DNA of 64,000 nucleotides from the NCBI RefSeq assembly GCF_015680235.1, contig NZ_JADLJL010000024.1, forward strand, positions 16,567 to 80,566. Reading direction: 5' to 3'. Shown here piece after piece: positions 34,499 to 43,229 of the stretch. Source of the DNA: Pseudomonas guariconensis (GTDB lineage: Bacteria; Pseudomonadota; Gammaproteobacteria; Pseudomonadales; Pseudomonadaceae). Below the pieces are notes generated by a model, which was given only the letters and a program-made list of their open reading frames with translations, was not told where the DNA came from and searched no databases. The translations under genes were made by a program, and so were the position numbers. Position 1 is the stretch's first letter, and each line of letters opens with the position of its first letter.

Positions 34499-35878
34499 AT
34501 GAGCAACGTCACTTCAACCATCCAGAATGACTTGGCTTCATTCATACACCCCAACACCAACCTGGCGCAGCACCAGGAAATCGGCCCCCTCGTGATCGCC
34601 GGCGGCGATGGCGTGCGGGTCTTCGATGAGCAAGGCAACGCCTACATCGAGGCGATGTCGGGCCTGTGGAGCGTTGCCTTGGGCTTCAGTGAAAAGCGCC
34701 TGGTCGACGCCGCCGTCGAGCAGTTCAGGCAACTGCCCTACTACCACAGCTTCAGCCACAAGACCAACGCCCCGGCGGCGGCGCTCGCCGCCAAGCTGGC
34801 CGAGCTGGCGCCGGGCGACCTGAACCATGTTTTCTTCACCAATTCAGGCTCCGAAGCCAACGACTCGGTGGTGAAGATGCTCTGGTACGTGAACAACGCG
34901 CTGGGCAAACCGCACAAGAAGAAATTCATCTCTCGCCAGCAGGCCTATCACGGCGCCACCATCGCTGCCGGGAGCCTGACCGGCATCCCCTCGATTCATC
35001 GCGACTTCGACCTGCCGGCCATCCCGGTTCACCACCTGACGTGCCCGAACTTCTACCGGTTCGCCCGGCCAGGGGAAACGCAGGAAGCCTTTTCGGCCCG
35101 CCTGGCGAACGAACTGGAGCGCTACATCCTCGCCGAAGGGCCGGAAAGCATTGCCGCTTTCGTCGGCGAACCGGTGATCGCAGCGGGCGGCGTGATCCCT
35201 CCTCCCACTGGCTACTGGGCGGCGATCCAGGCAGTGTGCAGGCGCTACGACATTCTTGTGGTGATCGACGAGATCGTCACCGGTTTTGGCAGGCTGGGCA
35301 CGATGTTCGGGGCTCAGCTGTACGACATCCAGCCCGACATCATGGTGCTCTCCAAGCAGCTCACCTCTTCCTACCAGCCGCTGGCGGCCGTGGTGGTGTC
35401 CGATGCCATCAACGATGTACTGGTGAGCCAGAGCCAGCGCCTGGGGGCATTCGCCCATGGCCTGACCTGCACGGGCCACCCCGTCGCCACCGCGGTTGCG
35501 CTGGAAAACATCCGCATCATCGAAGAGCGCGACCTGGTTGGCCATGTCCAGCGCCTGGCCCCCATGTTCCAGCGCCACCTGCGCGCGTTCGAAGACCACC
35601 CGCTGGTCGGCAACGTCCGAGGCGTCGGGCTGATGGGCGGGATCGAACTGGTTGCGAACAAGGCCACCGGCCAACCGTTCGCCCAGCCAGGTGCACTGGG
35701 TGGCTACGTGTTCAAACAGGCCCACAAGCATGGGCTGATCATTCGCGCCCTCTACGACACGATCGCGTTCTGCCCGCCGTTGATTACCACGCAGGGCGAC
35801 ATCGAAGCGATCTTCAGCGCCTTCGAGCGCACGTTGGCTGACGCAACGGACTGGGCCCGATCGCAGAACCTGCGATGA
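34499..35878 (+). CDS. Class III omega-aminotransferase
   Basis: A 459-residue PLP enzyme of the putrescine/beta-alanine-pyruvate transaminase type: Asp257 (VVIDEIVTGFGRLG) and Lys286 (LSKQLTSSYQPLAA), with the substrate-side segment GLWSVALGFSEKRL. It probably transfers the terminal amino group of an amine to pyruvate or 2-oxoglutarate. Start ATG 34499 follows AGGAAA by about nine bases. With the EctB-like enzyme before it, the operon encodes two distinct transaminases, suggesting a substrate with two amino groups or two sequential amine intermediates. Confidence 0.88.
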   Translation: MSNVTSTIQNDLASFIHPNTNLAQHQEIGPLVIAGGDGVRVFDEQGNAYIEAMSGLWSVALGFSEKRLVDAAVEQFRQLPYYHSFSHKTNAPAAALAAKLAELAPGDLNHVFFTNSGSEANDSVVKMLWYVNNALGKPHKKKFISRQQAYHGATIAAGSLTGIPSIHRDFDLPAIPVHHLTCPNFYRFARPGETQEAFSARLANELERYILAEGPESIAAFVGEPVIAAGGVIPPPTGYWAAIQAVCRRYDILVVIDEIVTGFGRLGTMFGAQLYDIQPDIMVLSKQLTSSYQPLAAVVVSDAINDVLVSQSQRLGAFAHGLTCTGHPVATAVALENIRIIEERDLVGHVQRLAPMFQRHLRAFEDHPLVGNVRGVGLMGGIELVANKATGQPFAQPGALGGYVFKQAHKHGLIIRALYDTIAFCPPLITTQGDIEAIFSAFERTLADATDWARSQNLR

Positions 35879-35908
35879 GCAAAGGCTCTTCCGCGGGGCA
35901 TCACATAA

Positions 35909-35916
35909 AACAACAA
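35909..35916 (+). promoter_or_regulatory. Hfq/Crc-type motif at the imine-reductase ribosome site
   Basis: A strict AACAACAA five bases before AAGAGG, the ribosome site of the next gene; Hfq/Crc binding there would block initiation. Confidence 0.5.
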
Positions 35917-35932
35917 TCAAGAGGCTTTGAAC

Positions 35933-36841
35933 GTGCGCGAACAAAATGATGAAAGTTTCGAGTTTGATGTGTCCGTGGTCGGGCTCGGTGCGATGGGAAC
36001 GCTCATGGCACACGCGTTGCTCAAGCAAGGCAAACGCGTGGCGATCTGGAATCGATCACCCGGCAAGGCTGCGTCGCTCGTCGCCGCTGGCGCTCACCTG
36101 TGCGACAGCGTTGAAACCGCGCTGGTTGCAAGCCCGGCCACGATCTTCGTGCTCCTGGACAACCACGCGACCCACGAGGTGCTCGGGATGCCAGGTGTGA
36201 TGCATGCACTGGCCAACCGTACGATCGTCGATTACACCACCAACGCCCAGGACGAGGGACCGGCGCTTCAGGGCCTCGTCAATCGGGCGGGCGGCCATTA
36301 CGTCAAAGGGATGATCGTGGCCTACCCGCGCAACGTCGGCCATCGCGAAAGCCACAGTATTCATACCGGCGATCGTGAGGCCTTCGAGCAGCACCGGTCG
36401 CTGCTTGAAGGGCTCGCCGGCCATACGGTGTTCCTTCCCTGGGGCGAAGCATTGGCCTTCGCGAGCGTGCTCCACGCCCATGCGTTTGCCGCGATGGTTG
36501 CGTTCTTCGAGGCCGTGGGTGCGAGCGAACGGTTTGGCCTGTCGGTTTCAAAGACAGCCAGGCTCCTGCTCGACACGTCACGCTTTTTCGTCGCCGACGC
36601 ACTCGAGGAAGCGGCACGCCGGCTCGAAGCGCAGGATTTCGCAGGCGACCAGGCGAGGCTCGATGTACATGTAGATGCCTTCGCGCACATTGCCCAATCC
36701 CTGCATGCACAAGGGGCCTGGACGCCAGTGTTCGACGCGGTATGCCAAGTCGCGCAGCGCGCGGCGTCAATGGGCTATGGCGACCAGGACATTGCAGCCA
36801 TCACCCTGTCATTCGCCCACGACAAAGCGCCCGGGCACTAA
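35933..36841 (+). CDS. NADP-dependent oxidoreductase, imine reductase-like
   Basis: A 302-residue protein of the 6-phosphogluconate/3-hydroxyisobutyrate dehydrogenase superfamily: N-terminal Rossmann GLGAMG (17-22) and NRSPGKA as an NADPH-type second loop, then the helical dimer domain. Features such as LLDNHATHEVL, the swapped helical region and C-terminal GYGDQDIAAI fit the imine-reductase branch, which lacks the catalytic Lys of HIBDH. It may reduce a cyclic imine formed when an aminoaldehyde closes, or detoxify it. GTG 35933 is preferred (AGAGG eight bases before); a TTG lies two codons upstream. Confidence 0.8.
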   Translation: MREQNDESFEFDVSVVGLGAMGTLMAHALLKQGKRVAIWNRSPGKAASLVAAGAHLCDSVETALVASPATIFVLLDNHATHEVLGMPGVMHALANRTIVDYTTNAQDEGPALQGLVNRAGGHYVKGMIVAYPRNVGHRESHSIHTGDREAFEQHRSLLEGLAGHTVFLPWGEALAFASVLHAHAFAAMVAFFEAVGASERFGLSVSKTARLLLDTSRFFVADALEEAARRLEAQDFAGDQARLDVHVDAFAHIAQSLHAQGAWTPVFDAVCQVAQRAASMGYGDQDIAAITLSFAHDKAPGH

Positions 36842-36878
36842 CCGCGTGATACTGGCCTTTCGGATCGAACCTGAAGAC

Positions 36879-36886
36879 AACAACAA
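36879..36886 (+). promoter_or_regulatory. Hfq/Crc-type motif before the small protein gene
   Basis: A strict AACAACAA followed by TAAAAA, 21 bp before the start of the 50-residue ORF. Confidence 0.4.
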
Positions 36887-36907
36887 TAAAAATCGCTGGA
36901 GGATCAT

Positions 36908-37060
36908 ATGCGCCGATTTGGTTTTCTACTGGCCGTGTTGACGTTGGCCGTTTTCCTGAGTGTCCTGCTTGCCCCCAGGCCTTCTCTCGTCAACCGAGCG
37001 GCGGCGCAGCACATGGGGCATCCGATCACCAGCATCGGCGAGATTTTCAGGGGGTATTAA
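36908..37060 (+). CDS. 50-residue hydrophobic peptide
   Basis: A small gene with an excellent ribosome site (GGAGG, six bases before the ATG). The peptide begins MRRFGFLLAVLTLAVFLSVL, a positively charged start plus a single hydrophobic helix, followed by a short hydrophilic tail ending EIFRGY. It may be a single-pass inner-membrane peptide or be secreted. It lies 66 bp after the imine-reductase gene and is the last gene of the amine operon. Nothing known matches; a role with the APC permease is a guess. Confidence 0.6.
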   Translation: MRRFGFLLAVLTLAVFLSVLLAPRPSLVNRAAAQHMGHPITSIGEIFRGY

Positions 37061-37073
37061 CGAGGCTTCACCT

Positions 37074-37101
37074 GGCCGCTGGCACGCATCCGCCAGCGGC
37101 C
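37074..37101. terminator. Hairpin between convergent genes
   Basis: A perfect 10-bp stem GGCCGCTGGC/GCCAGCGGCC with an 8-base loop, between the small peptide gene and the symporter gene. No T-run on either side. Confidence 0.6.
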
Positions 37102-37109
37102 GCAGGTAA

Positions 37110-38768
37110 TCAATGATCGACCGCACCGCTGGCGCCAAGGCCGGTCTGGCCCCTTACGAACTGGTCGGCGAACGCCGCCCTTTCTGCCTTGGCTCGCGCA
37201 GTCCGGTCTAGCCGGGAAACGCCATACGCCACCGCAAACGCCAGCGGCATGGAGAACAGCGCTGGCTGGGTATAGGGGAACAGCGGCTCGGCAAAGTGCA
37301 ACACATCCACCCACACGAGCTTGGAAAACACCACGAAGCCCATGGCGCTGACCAACCCCACGTAGCCACCGGCCAACGCGCCGCGCGTGGTCAACCCCGA
37401 CCAGAACATCGACAGGAACAGCACCGGGAAGTTGGCCGACGCGGCGATGCCGAACGCCAGCGCGACCATGAAGGCCACGTTGATGTTTTCGAACACGATG
37501 CCCAGAGCTATCGCCACCAACCCAAGCCCGAGGGTGGCCAGCTTGGTCACCCGCAGCTCCTGCGACTCGCTGGCCGCGCCCTTCATGATCACCCGCGCAT
37601 AGAGATCATGGGCGATGGCGGAAGCACCCGCAAGCGCCAGGCCTGACACCACCGCCAGGATGGTGGCGAAGGTCACGGCAGACAAAAAGCCCAGCAGCAG
37701 GTTGCCGCCTACCGCCTGGGCCAGGTGCATGACCACCATGTTGCCCCCGCCCAACAGCTTGCCACCCACCTGCCCGCCTTCGAAAAACTGCGGTTGCTGG
37801 CTGACGATCACGATCGACGCCAGGCCCAGCAGGAAAATGACATTGAAAAAGTAGCCGATGAATCCGGTGGCATAGAGCACCGACTTGCGCGCCTCACGGG
37901 CATCGCTCACGGTGAAGAAGCGCATCAGGATATGCGGCAGGCCGGCAGTGCCGAACACCAGCCCCAGGCTCAGCGACAGCGCGGTCAATGGGTCGGCCAA
38001 CAGGCTGCCAGGCGCCAGCAGGCGCTCGCCCAGGGCATGGGTGTCCATGGCCTGGGTGACCAGCGTGTCATAGCTGAAGTCGAACTCGCGCAGCGCCAGG
38101 AACAGCACCAGCGAACCGCCTACCAGTAGCAGGAATGCCTTGATGATCTGCACCCAGGTGGTCGCCACCATGCCACCGAAGGTGACATACAGCATCATCA
38201 GCACGCCGACGATCACCAGGGCGATGTGGTAGTCCAGGCCGAACAGCAGCCTGATCAGCTGCCCGGCCCCGACCATCTGCGCCACCAGGTAGAAACACAC
38301 CACGGTCAGCGAGCCGATGGCGGCCATGGTGCGCACCTTACCTTGGTCGAGGCGGTACGAGGTGATGTCGGCGAAAGTGAAGCGGCCCAGGTTGCGCAGC
38401 CGCTCGGTCATCAACAGCAGCAACACCGGCCAGCCCGCGAAGAAGGCGATGAGGTAGATGTAGCCATCCATACCGGAGGTGTAGATGAGCGCGGTGATCC
38501 CCAGCAACGTCGAGGCGGACATGTAGTCACCGGCCAGCGCCAGGCCGTTCTGCCAGCCTAGGATGCCGCCACCGGCGCTGTAGAAATCCGCCGTCGAGCG
38601 GGTGCGCCGCGCCGCCCACCAGGTGATGCACAAGGTGAAAAGCACGAACACCATGAACATGCCGATGGCATGCAGGTTGAGCGGCTGACGCTGACCCGCG
38701 TCGAGCGCAGGCGAAGCCAACAACAGGCCGGAGTGCAGCAACAAAGCCAGAGGCAGTAGTTTCTTCAT
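37110..38768 (-). CDS. ActP-like sodium:monocarboxylate symporter
   Basis: A 552-residue SSS-family transporter: N-terminal signal-like segment, then about 13 TM helices, with the characteristic long early segment TWWAARRTRSTADFYSAGGG. ActP imports acetate, glycolate or related short carboxylates. Its ATG overlaps the DUF485 stop (ATGA). Together with the acyl-CoA synthetase just upstream it probably imports the short acid that is then activated. ATG 38768 begins MKKLLPLALLLHSG; longer upstream frames are non-coding. Confidence 0.9.
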   Translation of the reverse strand: MKKLLPLALLLHSGLLLASPALDAGQRQPLNLHAIGMFMVFVLFTLCITWWAARRTRSTADFYSAGGGILGWQNGLALAGDYMSASTLLGITALIYTSGMDGYIYLIAFFAGWPVLLLLMTERLRNLGRFTFADITSYRLDQGKVRTMAAIGSLTVVCFYLVAQMVGAGQLIRLLFGLDYHIALVIVGVLMMLYVTFGGMVATTWVQIIKAFLLLVGGSLVLFLALREFDFSYDTLVTQAMDTHALGERLLAPGSLLADPLTALSLSLGLVFGTAGLPHILMRFFTVSDAREARKSVLYATGFIGYFFNVIFLLGLASIVIVSQQPQFFEGGQVGGKLLGGGNMVVMHLAQAVGGNLLLGFLSAVTFATILAVVSGLALAGASAIAHDLYARVIMKGAASESQELRVTKLATLGLGLVAIALGIVFENINVAFMVALAFGIAASANFPVLFLSMFWSGLTTRGALAGGYVGLVSAMGFVVFSKLVWVDVLHFAEPLFPYTQPALFSMPLAFAVAYGVSRLDRTARAKAERAAFADQFVRGQTGLGASGAVDH

Positions 38769-39088
38769 GCGCGCGGCTCCTCTTCCAACCCGGCAACCAG
38801 CGCCTGCGTCAGACGGTCGAACTCGCCGTTGGCCCGGTACACATAGAACGCCGACAGCGCACAGAAGAACACGAATAGGAAAGCCCCGGCCGCGACGCCG
38901 AAGGTCATGTTCGACCCCTCGGCCAGGCGCCTGGCGATCAGCTCGGGCCAAAACGATACCAACGCGATGTAGCCATAGAACGTGGCCAGGATCAGCACGA
39001 ACAGGCTCAGGGTAAAACGATTTCTGCGCGTCACCAGTTGCTGGAACCGGGCATTGGCGCGAACACGCGCATATAACAGGCTGGACAT
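38765..39088 (-). CDS. DUF485 membrane protein, partner of the symporter
   Basis: A 107-residue protein with two TM helices (about 26-46 and 62-84) of the YjcH/DUF485 family, nearly always encoded immediately before an ActP symporter. Its function is not established; it may assist assembly or gating. GAGGTG stands before its ATG and its stop overlaps the symporter start. Confidence 0.88.
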   Translation of the reverse strand: MSSLLYARVRANARFQQLVTRRNRFTLSLFVLILATFYGYIALVSFWPELIARRLAEGSNMTFGVAAGAFLFVFFCALSAFYVYRANGEFDRLTQALVAGLEEEPRA

Positions 39089-39109
39089 GGGACACCTCGA
39101 TCAATGTAC

Positions 39110-39117
39110 TTGTTGTT
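39110..39117 (-). promoter_or_regulatory. Hfq/Crc-type motif before the DUF485-symporter pair
   Basis: A strict AACAACAA on the minus strand, 22 bp before the DUF485 start and just upstream of its GAGGTG ribosome site. Confidence 0.45.
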
Positions 39118-39143
39118 ATGGGGTGTGCAGGGTTGCCGCTCGA

Positions 39144-40838
39144 TCAAGGCTCGGCGTCGGCGGTATGCGCCTCCTGTTGCCGGGCCCACTCGCGCAGGAC
39201 GAACTTCTGAATCTTGCCGGTGGCAGTCTTGGGCAGCTCCGTGAGCGACACATGCCGCGGCGCCTTGAAATGCGCCAGACGCTCGCGGCACCAGCAGATC
39301 AGGTCCCCTTCGGTGACCGTGGCCAGCGCATCTGGGCGCAGGGTGACGAACGCATGGGGGGTCTCGCCCCAGCGCGCATCCGGGCGCGCCACCACCGCGG
39401 CCTCGATTACCTCGGGGTGCTGGTAGAGCACTTCTTCGATCTCCAGCGAGCTGATGTTCTCGCCGCCGGAAATGATGATGTCCTTGGCCCGGTCCTTGAT
39501 TTCCACATAGCCGTCCGGGTGCAGCACGGCCAGGTCGCCCGTGTGCAGCCAGCCATTGGCCAATGCGGCCCGGGTGGCCTCTGGGTTGTGCAGGTAGCCT
39601 TTCATCACGGTGTTGCCGCGCACCACCAGCTCGCCAAGAGTAAGGCCATCGGCTGGAACCGGGCGGCCGGTATCGGTATCCAGCACCGTGGCCTCCTCGA
39701 GCATCGGGTGGGCGACACCCTGGCGGCTCATGAACTGCGCCCGGGCCTCAAGTGGCAACTCGTCGACCCCCGGCTGCCACAGGCACAATGTGCTGGGGCC
39801 ATAGCTTTCGGTCATGCCATAGGCATGGGTGATGTTGAAGCCACGCGCCTCCATCGCCGCGATGACCGCACTGGGCGGGGCAGCACCGCCAGTGATCACC
39901 GATACCGGCACCGGAGGGGCACTGGCATGCTCGGCGTGGATCAGCATCGACATCACCACCGGGGCGGCGCTCAGGTGAGTCACGGCATGCTCGGCGATGG
40001 CGGCATTGATCGCATCAGGCTGGACCTTGCGCAGACACACGTGGGTGCCACCGGACAACGTCACCGCCCAGGTATGGCTCCAGCCGTTGCAGTGGAACAT
40101 CGGCAAGGTCCACAGGTAGACGCTGCGCGGCCCCAACTGGAAGATCAGCGCCCCAGCGCAGGCGTTTAGGTAGGCTCCGCGGTGATGCAGCACCACGCCC
40201 TTGGGGTCCCCCGTGGTGCCGGAGGTGTAGTTGATGGCGATCGACTGCCATTCGTTCTGTGGCGCACTCAAAGGTCGCGCGGGGTCGCCCTGGGCCAGGA
40301 ACGCTTCGTAGTCCAGGTCGTGGGCCAGGTCGGCGCGCTCGGCCTGATCATCGTCGATGCCCACCAGCAAAGGCGGCGCATCGAGCATGGCCAGCGCCTG
40401 ACTGGCCACGGCCCCGAACTCGCGATCGCAGATCAATACCTTGGCCGCGCAGTGACGCAGGATGAAGGCAATGCTGCGCGCCTCCAGGCGGATGTTGATG
40501 CACACCAGCACCGCCCCGGCACCGGGCACGCCATAGTGGGCCTCGAGCATTTCCGGGATGTTCGGCGCCAATATCGCCACCCGCTCGCCCGGCTGAACAC
40601 CGACCCGCTCCAAGGCACTGGCCAGGGCGCGGCTGCGCTCATGCAATTGACGGTAGCTGTAGCGCCTTGCGCCATAGACCACCGCATCGCGCTGCGGGTA
40701 CACCTGGGCGGCACGCTTGAGGAACGACAGCGGGGACAGCGGGACATGGTTGGCTTCGTTGGGAGCAAGCTCATGTTCGAGGGTTGGAACCATCATGGCA
40801 GGCACCTCATCGACACATTGCTCAGGTTTTGCACGCAC
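39144..40838 (-). CDS. Acyl-CoA synthetase (AMP-forming)
   Basis: An ANL-superfamily ligase of 564 residues with the AMP-binding loop YTSGTTGDPKGVVL, the A5-like region AYGMTES and a C-terminal Lys segment TGKIQKFVLR. It activates a fatty or related acid to its CoA thioester. The start is uncertain: GTG 40838 has the ideal AGGAGG seven bases upstream; ATG 40796 (GAGG eight bases before) is the conventional alternative, giving 550 residues. An out-of-frame ATG at 40840 would open a 15-codon frame ending on ATG 40796. It lies 41 bp after the SDR gene. Confidence 0.88.
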   Translation of the reverse strand: MRAKPEQCVDEVPAMMVPTLEHELAPNEANHVPLSPLSFLKRAAQVYPQRDAVVYGARRYSYRQLHERSRALASALERVGVQPGERVAILAPNIPEMLEAHYGVPGAGAVLVCINIRLEARSIAFILRHCAAKVLICDREFGAVASQALAMLDAPPLLVGIDDDQAERADLAHDLDYEAFLAQGDPARPLSAPQNEWQSIAINYTSGTTGDPKGVVLHHRGAYLNACAGALIFQLGPRSVYLWTLPMFHCNGWSHTWAVTLSGGTHVCLRKVQPDAINAAIAEHAVTHLSAAPVVMSMLIHAEHASAPPVPVSVITGGAAPPSAVIAAMEARGFNITHAYGMTESYGPSTLCLWQPGVDELPLEARAQFMSRQGVAHPMLEEATVLDTDTGRPVPADGLTLGELVVRGNTVMKGYLHNPEATRAALANGWLHTGDLAVLHPDGYVEIKDRAKDIIISGGENISSLEIEEVLYQHPEVIEAAVVARPDARWGETPHAFVTLRPDALATVTEGDLICWCRERLAHFKAPRHVSLTELPKTATGKIQKFVLREWARQQEAHTADAEP

Positions 40839-40855
40839 ATACCTACCTCCTGTTC

Positions 40856-40863
40856 TTGTTGTT
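40856..40863 (-). promoter_or_regulatory. Hfq/Crc-type motif at the acyl-CoA synthetase ribosome site
   Basis: A strict AACAACAA on the minus strand, six bases before AGGAGG. It is the best-placed of these motifs in the window, since Hfq/Crc would directly cover the ribosome site. Confidence 0.5.
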
Positions 40864-40879
40864 ATTGCGCCAGGGCGCG

Positions 40880-41647
40880 TTACAGGCTGCTGCACAGATG
40901 GCCGCCATCGACCACGATCTCAGCGCCGCTCATCGCCCGCCCAGCATCGCTGGCGAGCAGCAGCAAGGCGCCGTCCAGGTCCGACGGCACGCTGAAGCGT
41001 CGGCTGGGGATACGCGAACGCAACTTGTCACCGGCCTCGCTGGCCAGGAAGGCCTCGTTCAAATCAGTCATCACGTAGCCGGGCGCCAGGGCGTTCACCC
41101 GGATGCCATGGCGCGCCAACTCCAGCGCCATGGCGCGGGTCAGGTGGGCCAGGCCGGCCTTGGCCGCCAGGTAAGGGCCGACGGCACCGGCCACACGGCA
41201 GGCGAGGATCGAGGTGACATTGATCAGGCTGCCCCCCTTCCCCGCCACCACCATGCGCCGGGCGCTTTCCTGGGCCACGGCCCAGGCGCCCTTGAGGTTG
41301 GTGTCGAGCACGTGGTCCCAGGTTTGATCATCGCAGGCCAGCAAAGGCTGGCTGTCGCTCACCCCCGCATTGTTGACCAGGACATCCAGCGGGCCGGCGG
41401 CATCGAGCACCCGGCAGATGTCCTCACGGCTGGTCACATCGAGGGCAAAGGCCTGCGCCCGCCCTCCAGCCACCTCGATGGCCTCCACCAACGCCTGCAG
41501 CGGCGCCTGGCGCCTGGCGGTCACCACCACCTCGGCGCCTGCAGCGGCCAGGGTCATGGCGAAGTGACGGCCCAGGCCGCTGGAGGCCCCGGTCACCAGG
41601 GCGCGGCGCCCGTCGAGGGCGAACAGTCGGACAAGGTTCGGCTGCAT
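40880..41647 (-). CDS. Short-chain dehydrogenase/reductase
   Basis: A 255-residue classical SDR: TGASSGLGRHFA (cofactor loop), NNAG, catalytic Ser in NVTSILA and YLAAKAGLA as the Tyr-x3-Lys pair. It probably acts as a 3-hydroxyacyl-CoA or alcohol dehydrogenase in the acyl-CoA route. Its ATG overlaps the stop of the acyl-CoA dehydrogenase gene (TGATG), so translation is coupled. Confidence 0.9.
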   Translation of the reverse strand: MQPNLVRLFALDGRRALVTGASSGLGRHFAMTLAAAGAEVVVTARRQAPLQALVEAIEVAGGRAQAFALDVTSREDICRVLDAAGPLDVLVNNAGVSDSQPLLACDDQTWDHVLDTNLKGAWAVAQESARRMVVAGKGGSLINVTSILACRVAGAVGPYLAAKAGLAHLTRAMALELARHGIRVNALAPGYVMTDLNEAFLASEAGDKLRSRIPSRRFSVPSDLDGALLLLASDAGRAMSGAEIVVDGGHLCSSL

Positions 41648-42819
41648 CAGTGGGCCTCCAGGCGCTGGTCGAGCAGCTTCTTCGCCAGGCTCATGCGGTG
41701 CACTTCGCTCGGACCGTCATAGATGCGGAACGGGCGAATGTCGCGGAAGATCCGCTCCACCACGGTGTCCCCGGTCACCCCGCGGCCACCCAATACCTGG
41801 ACGCAACGATCGACCACCCGCCACAGCGCCTCGGCGCTGATCACCTTGGCCATGCTCGAATCGACATTGGCGCGCCGGCCCTGGTCGAGCACCCAGGCGC
41901 AGTGCCAGACCGCCAGGCGCACCACGTGCAGGTCCATCATGTTGTCGGCGAGCATGAAGCCCACGCCCTGGTGCTCGCCCAGCGGCTTGCCGAAGGCGTC
42001 ACGGGTGCGCGCATAGTCGCAGGCGATGTCGTGGGCGCGGCGCGCGGCACCGAGCCAGCGCATGCAATGAGTCAAGCGTGCGGGCGCCAGGCGCACCTGG
42101 GCATAACGGAAGCCCTTGCCGATCTCGCCGAGGACATCGCTCGCCGGGATACGCAGGTTGTCGAAACGCAGCTGCCCGTGACCACCGGTAAAACAGCTGT
42201 CCAGCGAGTCCAGCTGACGTTCATGGATGATGCCGTCGCGCTTCATGTCGGTCAGGAACATGGTCGCGGTGCCATCCTCCATGCGCGCCATGATGATGCC
42301 GAAGTCCGCGCCTTCGGCCCCGGTGATCAGCCACTTGCGGCCATTGATCAGGTAGTCGTCGCCATCGCGGGTGGCAGTGGTACGCAGCATCGACGGATCC
42401 GAACCGGAGCCCGGAGCAGGCTCGGTCATGGCGAAGCACGAACGGGCATGGCCCTGGACCAGCGGGCGCAACCAGCGGTCCTTCTGCGCCTCGGTGGCGA
42501 CCACGTCCATCAGGTGGATATTGCCTTCGTCCGGCGCATGGATATTCAGCGCTACCGGGCCCAGCGGCGAGTAACCGGCCTCTTCGAAAACGATCGCCTT
42601 GGCCACATGGCTCAGCTCCAGGCCGCCCATTTCGCGGCTGGCGTGAGGCGTCAGCAAGCCGGCGGCGCGGGCGCGGGCCACCAGGTCCTGGCGCAGGGCG
42701 TCGCTGGGGCCATGGCTGTCCTGGCGGGGGTCGTTCTCGAACGGGATGACCTGTTCGGCAATGAAGTCTCGGGTCTTGGCCTGCAAGGCGAGCAGTTCGT
42801 CCGGGAGAGTGAAGTTCAT
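41647..42819 (-). CDS. Acyl-CoA dehydrogenase
   Basis: A 390-residue flavin-dependent acyl-CoA dehydrogenase with the family segments CFAMTEPAPGSGSDPS and YDGPSEVHRMSLAKKLL; the catalytic base region lies in the last 30 residues. It belongs to the FadE10/ACAD10-11 related branch often found with an APH-type phosphotransferase. Known for that branch: phosphorylation of a 4- or beta-hydroxyacyl-CoA, then elimination, allowing degradation of hydroxy acids; the same logic may apply here. AAGGA precedes the ATG. Confidence 0.9.
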   Translation of the reverse strand: MNFTLPDELLALQAKTRDFIAEQVIPFENDPRQDSHGPSDALRQDLVARARAAGLLTPHASREMGGLELSHVAKAIVFEEAGYSPLGPVALNIHAPDEGNIHLMDVVATEAQKDRWLRPLVQGHARSCFAMTEPAPGSGSDPSMLRTTATRDGDDYLINGRKWLITGAEGADFGIIMARMEDGTATMFLTDMKRDGIIHERQLDSLDSCFTGGHGQLRFDNLRIPASDVLGEIGKGFRYAQVRLAPARLTHCMRWLGAARRAHDIACDYARTRDAFGKPLGEHQGVGFMLADNMMDLHVVRLAVWHCAWVLDQGRRANVDSSMAKVISAEALWRVVDRCVQVLGGRGVTGDTVVERIFRDIRPFRIYDGPSEVHRMSLAKKLLDQRLEAH

Positions 42820-42872
42820 GGCTGTCCTTGTGTGTTCTTGTCTATCGGAGGAATGGGGTGGTCGATGCAGTT

Positions 42873-43229
42873 TCAGGGCAAGGCCTTGGGGTTGCTGATC
42901 GCCAATCGGGCAACGGTGATCTGGCGCAATGTCTCGACCAGGGTGCGCCGGGTTTGCGGGGCGTCATGGCTGCCCTGGCGAATGGCGCGAGCCAGTTGGC
43001 GGCGCAGGTCGGGCAATGTCGACGGCGCGTCATCGACCAAGGCGACCAGACGCGCCTGCTCCTGATCCTCGGCCTGAGCACCCAGGCGGCTTTCGCGGGC
43101 CGCAATGGCCATGGCGTTGGCGATCATCAAGGCCGGGTAACGCAACTCGCCGGGCAGCGCTGGCAACAGCTGCTCCAGAAGCGTCGCGCGGGCGATCTCG
43201 AGCAATTGGTGGGCGTTGGGTTGGGTCAT
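42873..43229 (-). CDS. DUF6285 protein
   Basis: A 118-residue, mostly helical protein of unknown function, matching in size and position the DUF6285 proteins found beside APH-type phosphotransferases in acyl-CoA clusters. It may be a small partner or activator. Its ATG overlaps the stop of the phosphotransferase (ATGA). Confidence 0.75.
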   Translation of the reverse strand: MTQPNAHQLLEIARATLLEQLLPALPGELRYPALMIANAMAIAARESRLGAQAEDQEQARLVALVDDAPSTLPDLRRQLARAIRQGSHDAPQTRRTLVETLRQITVARLAISNPKALP

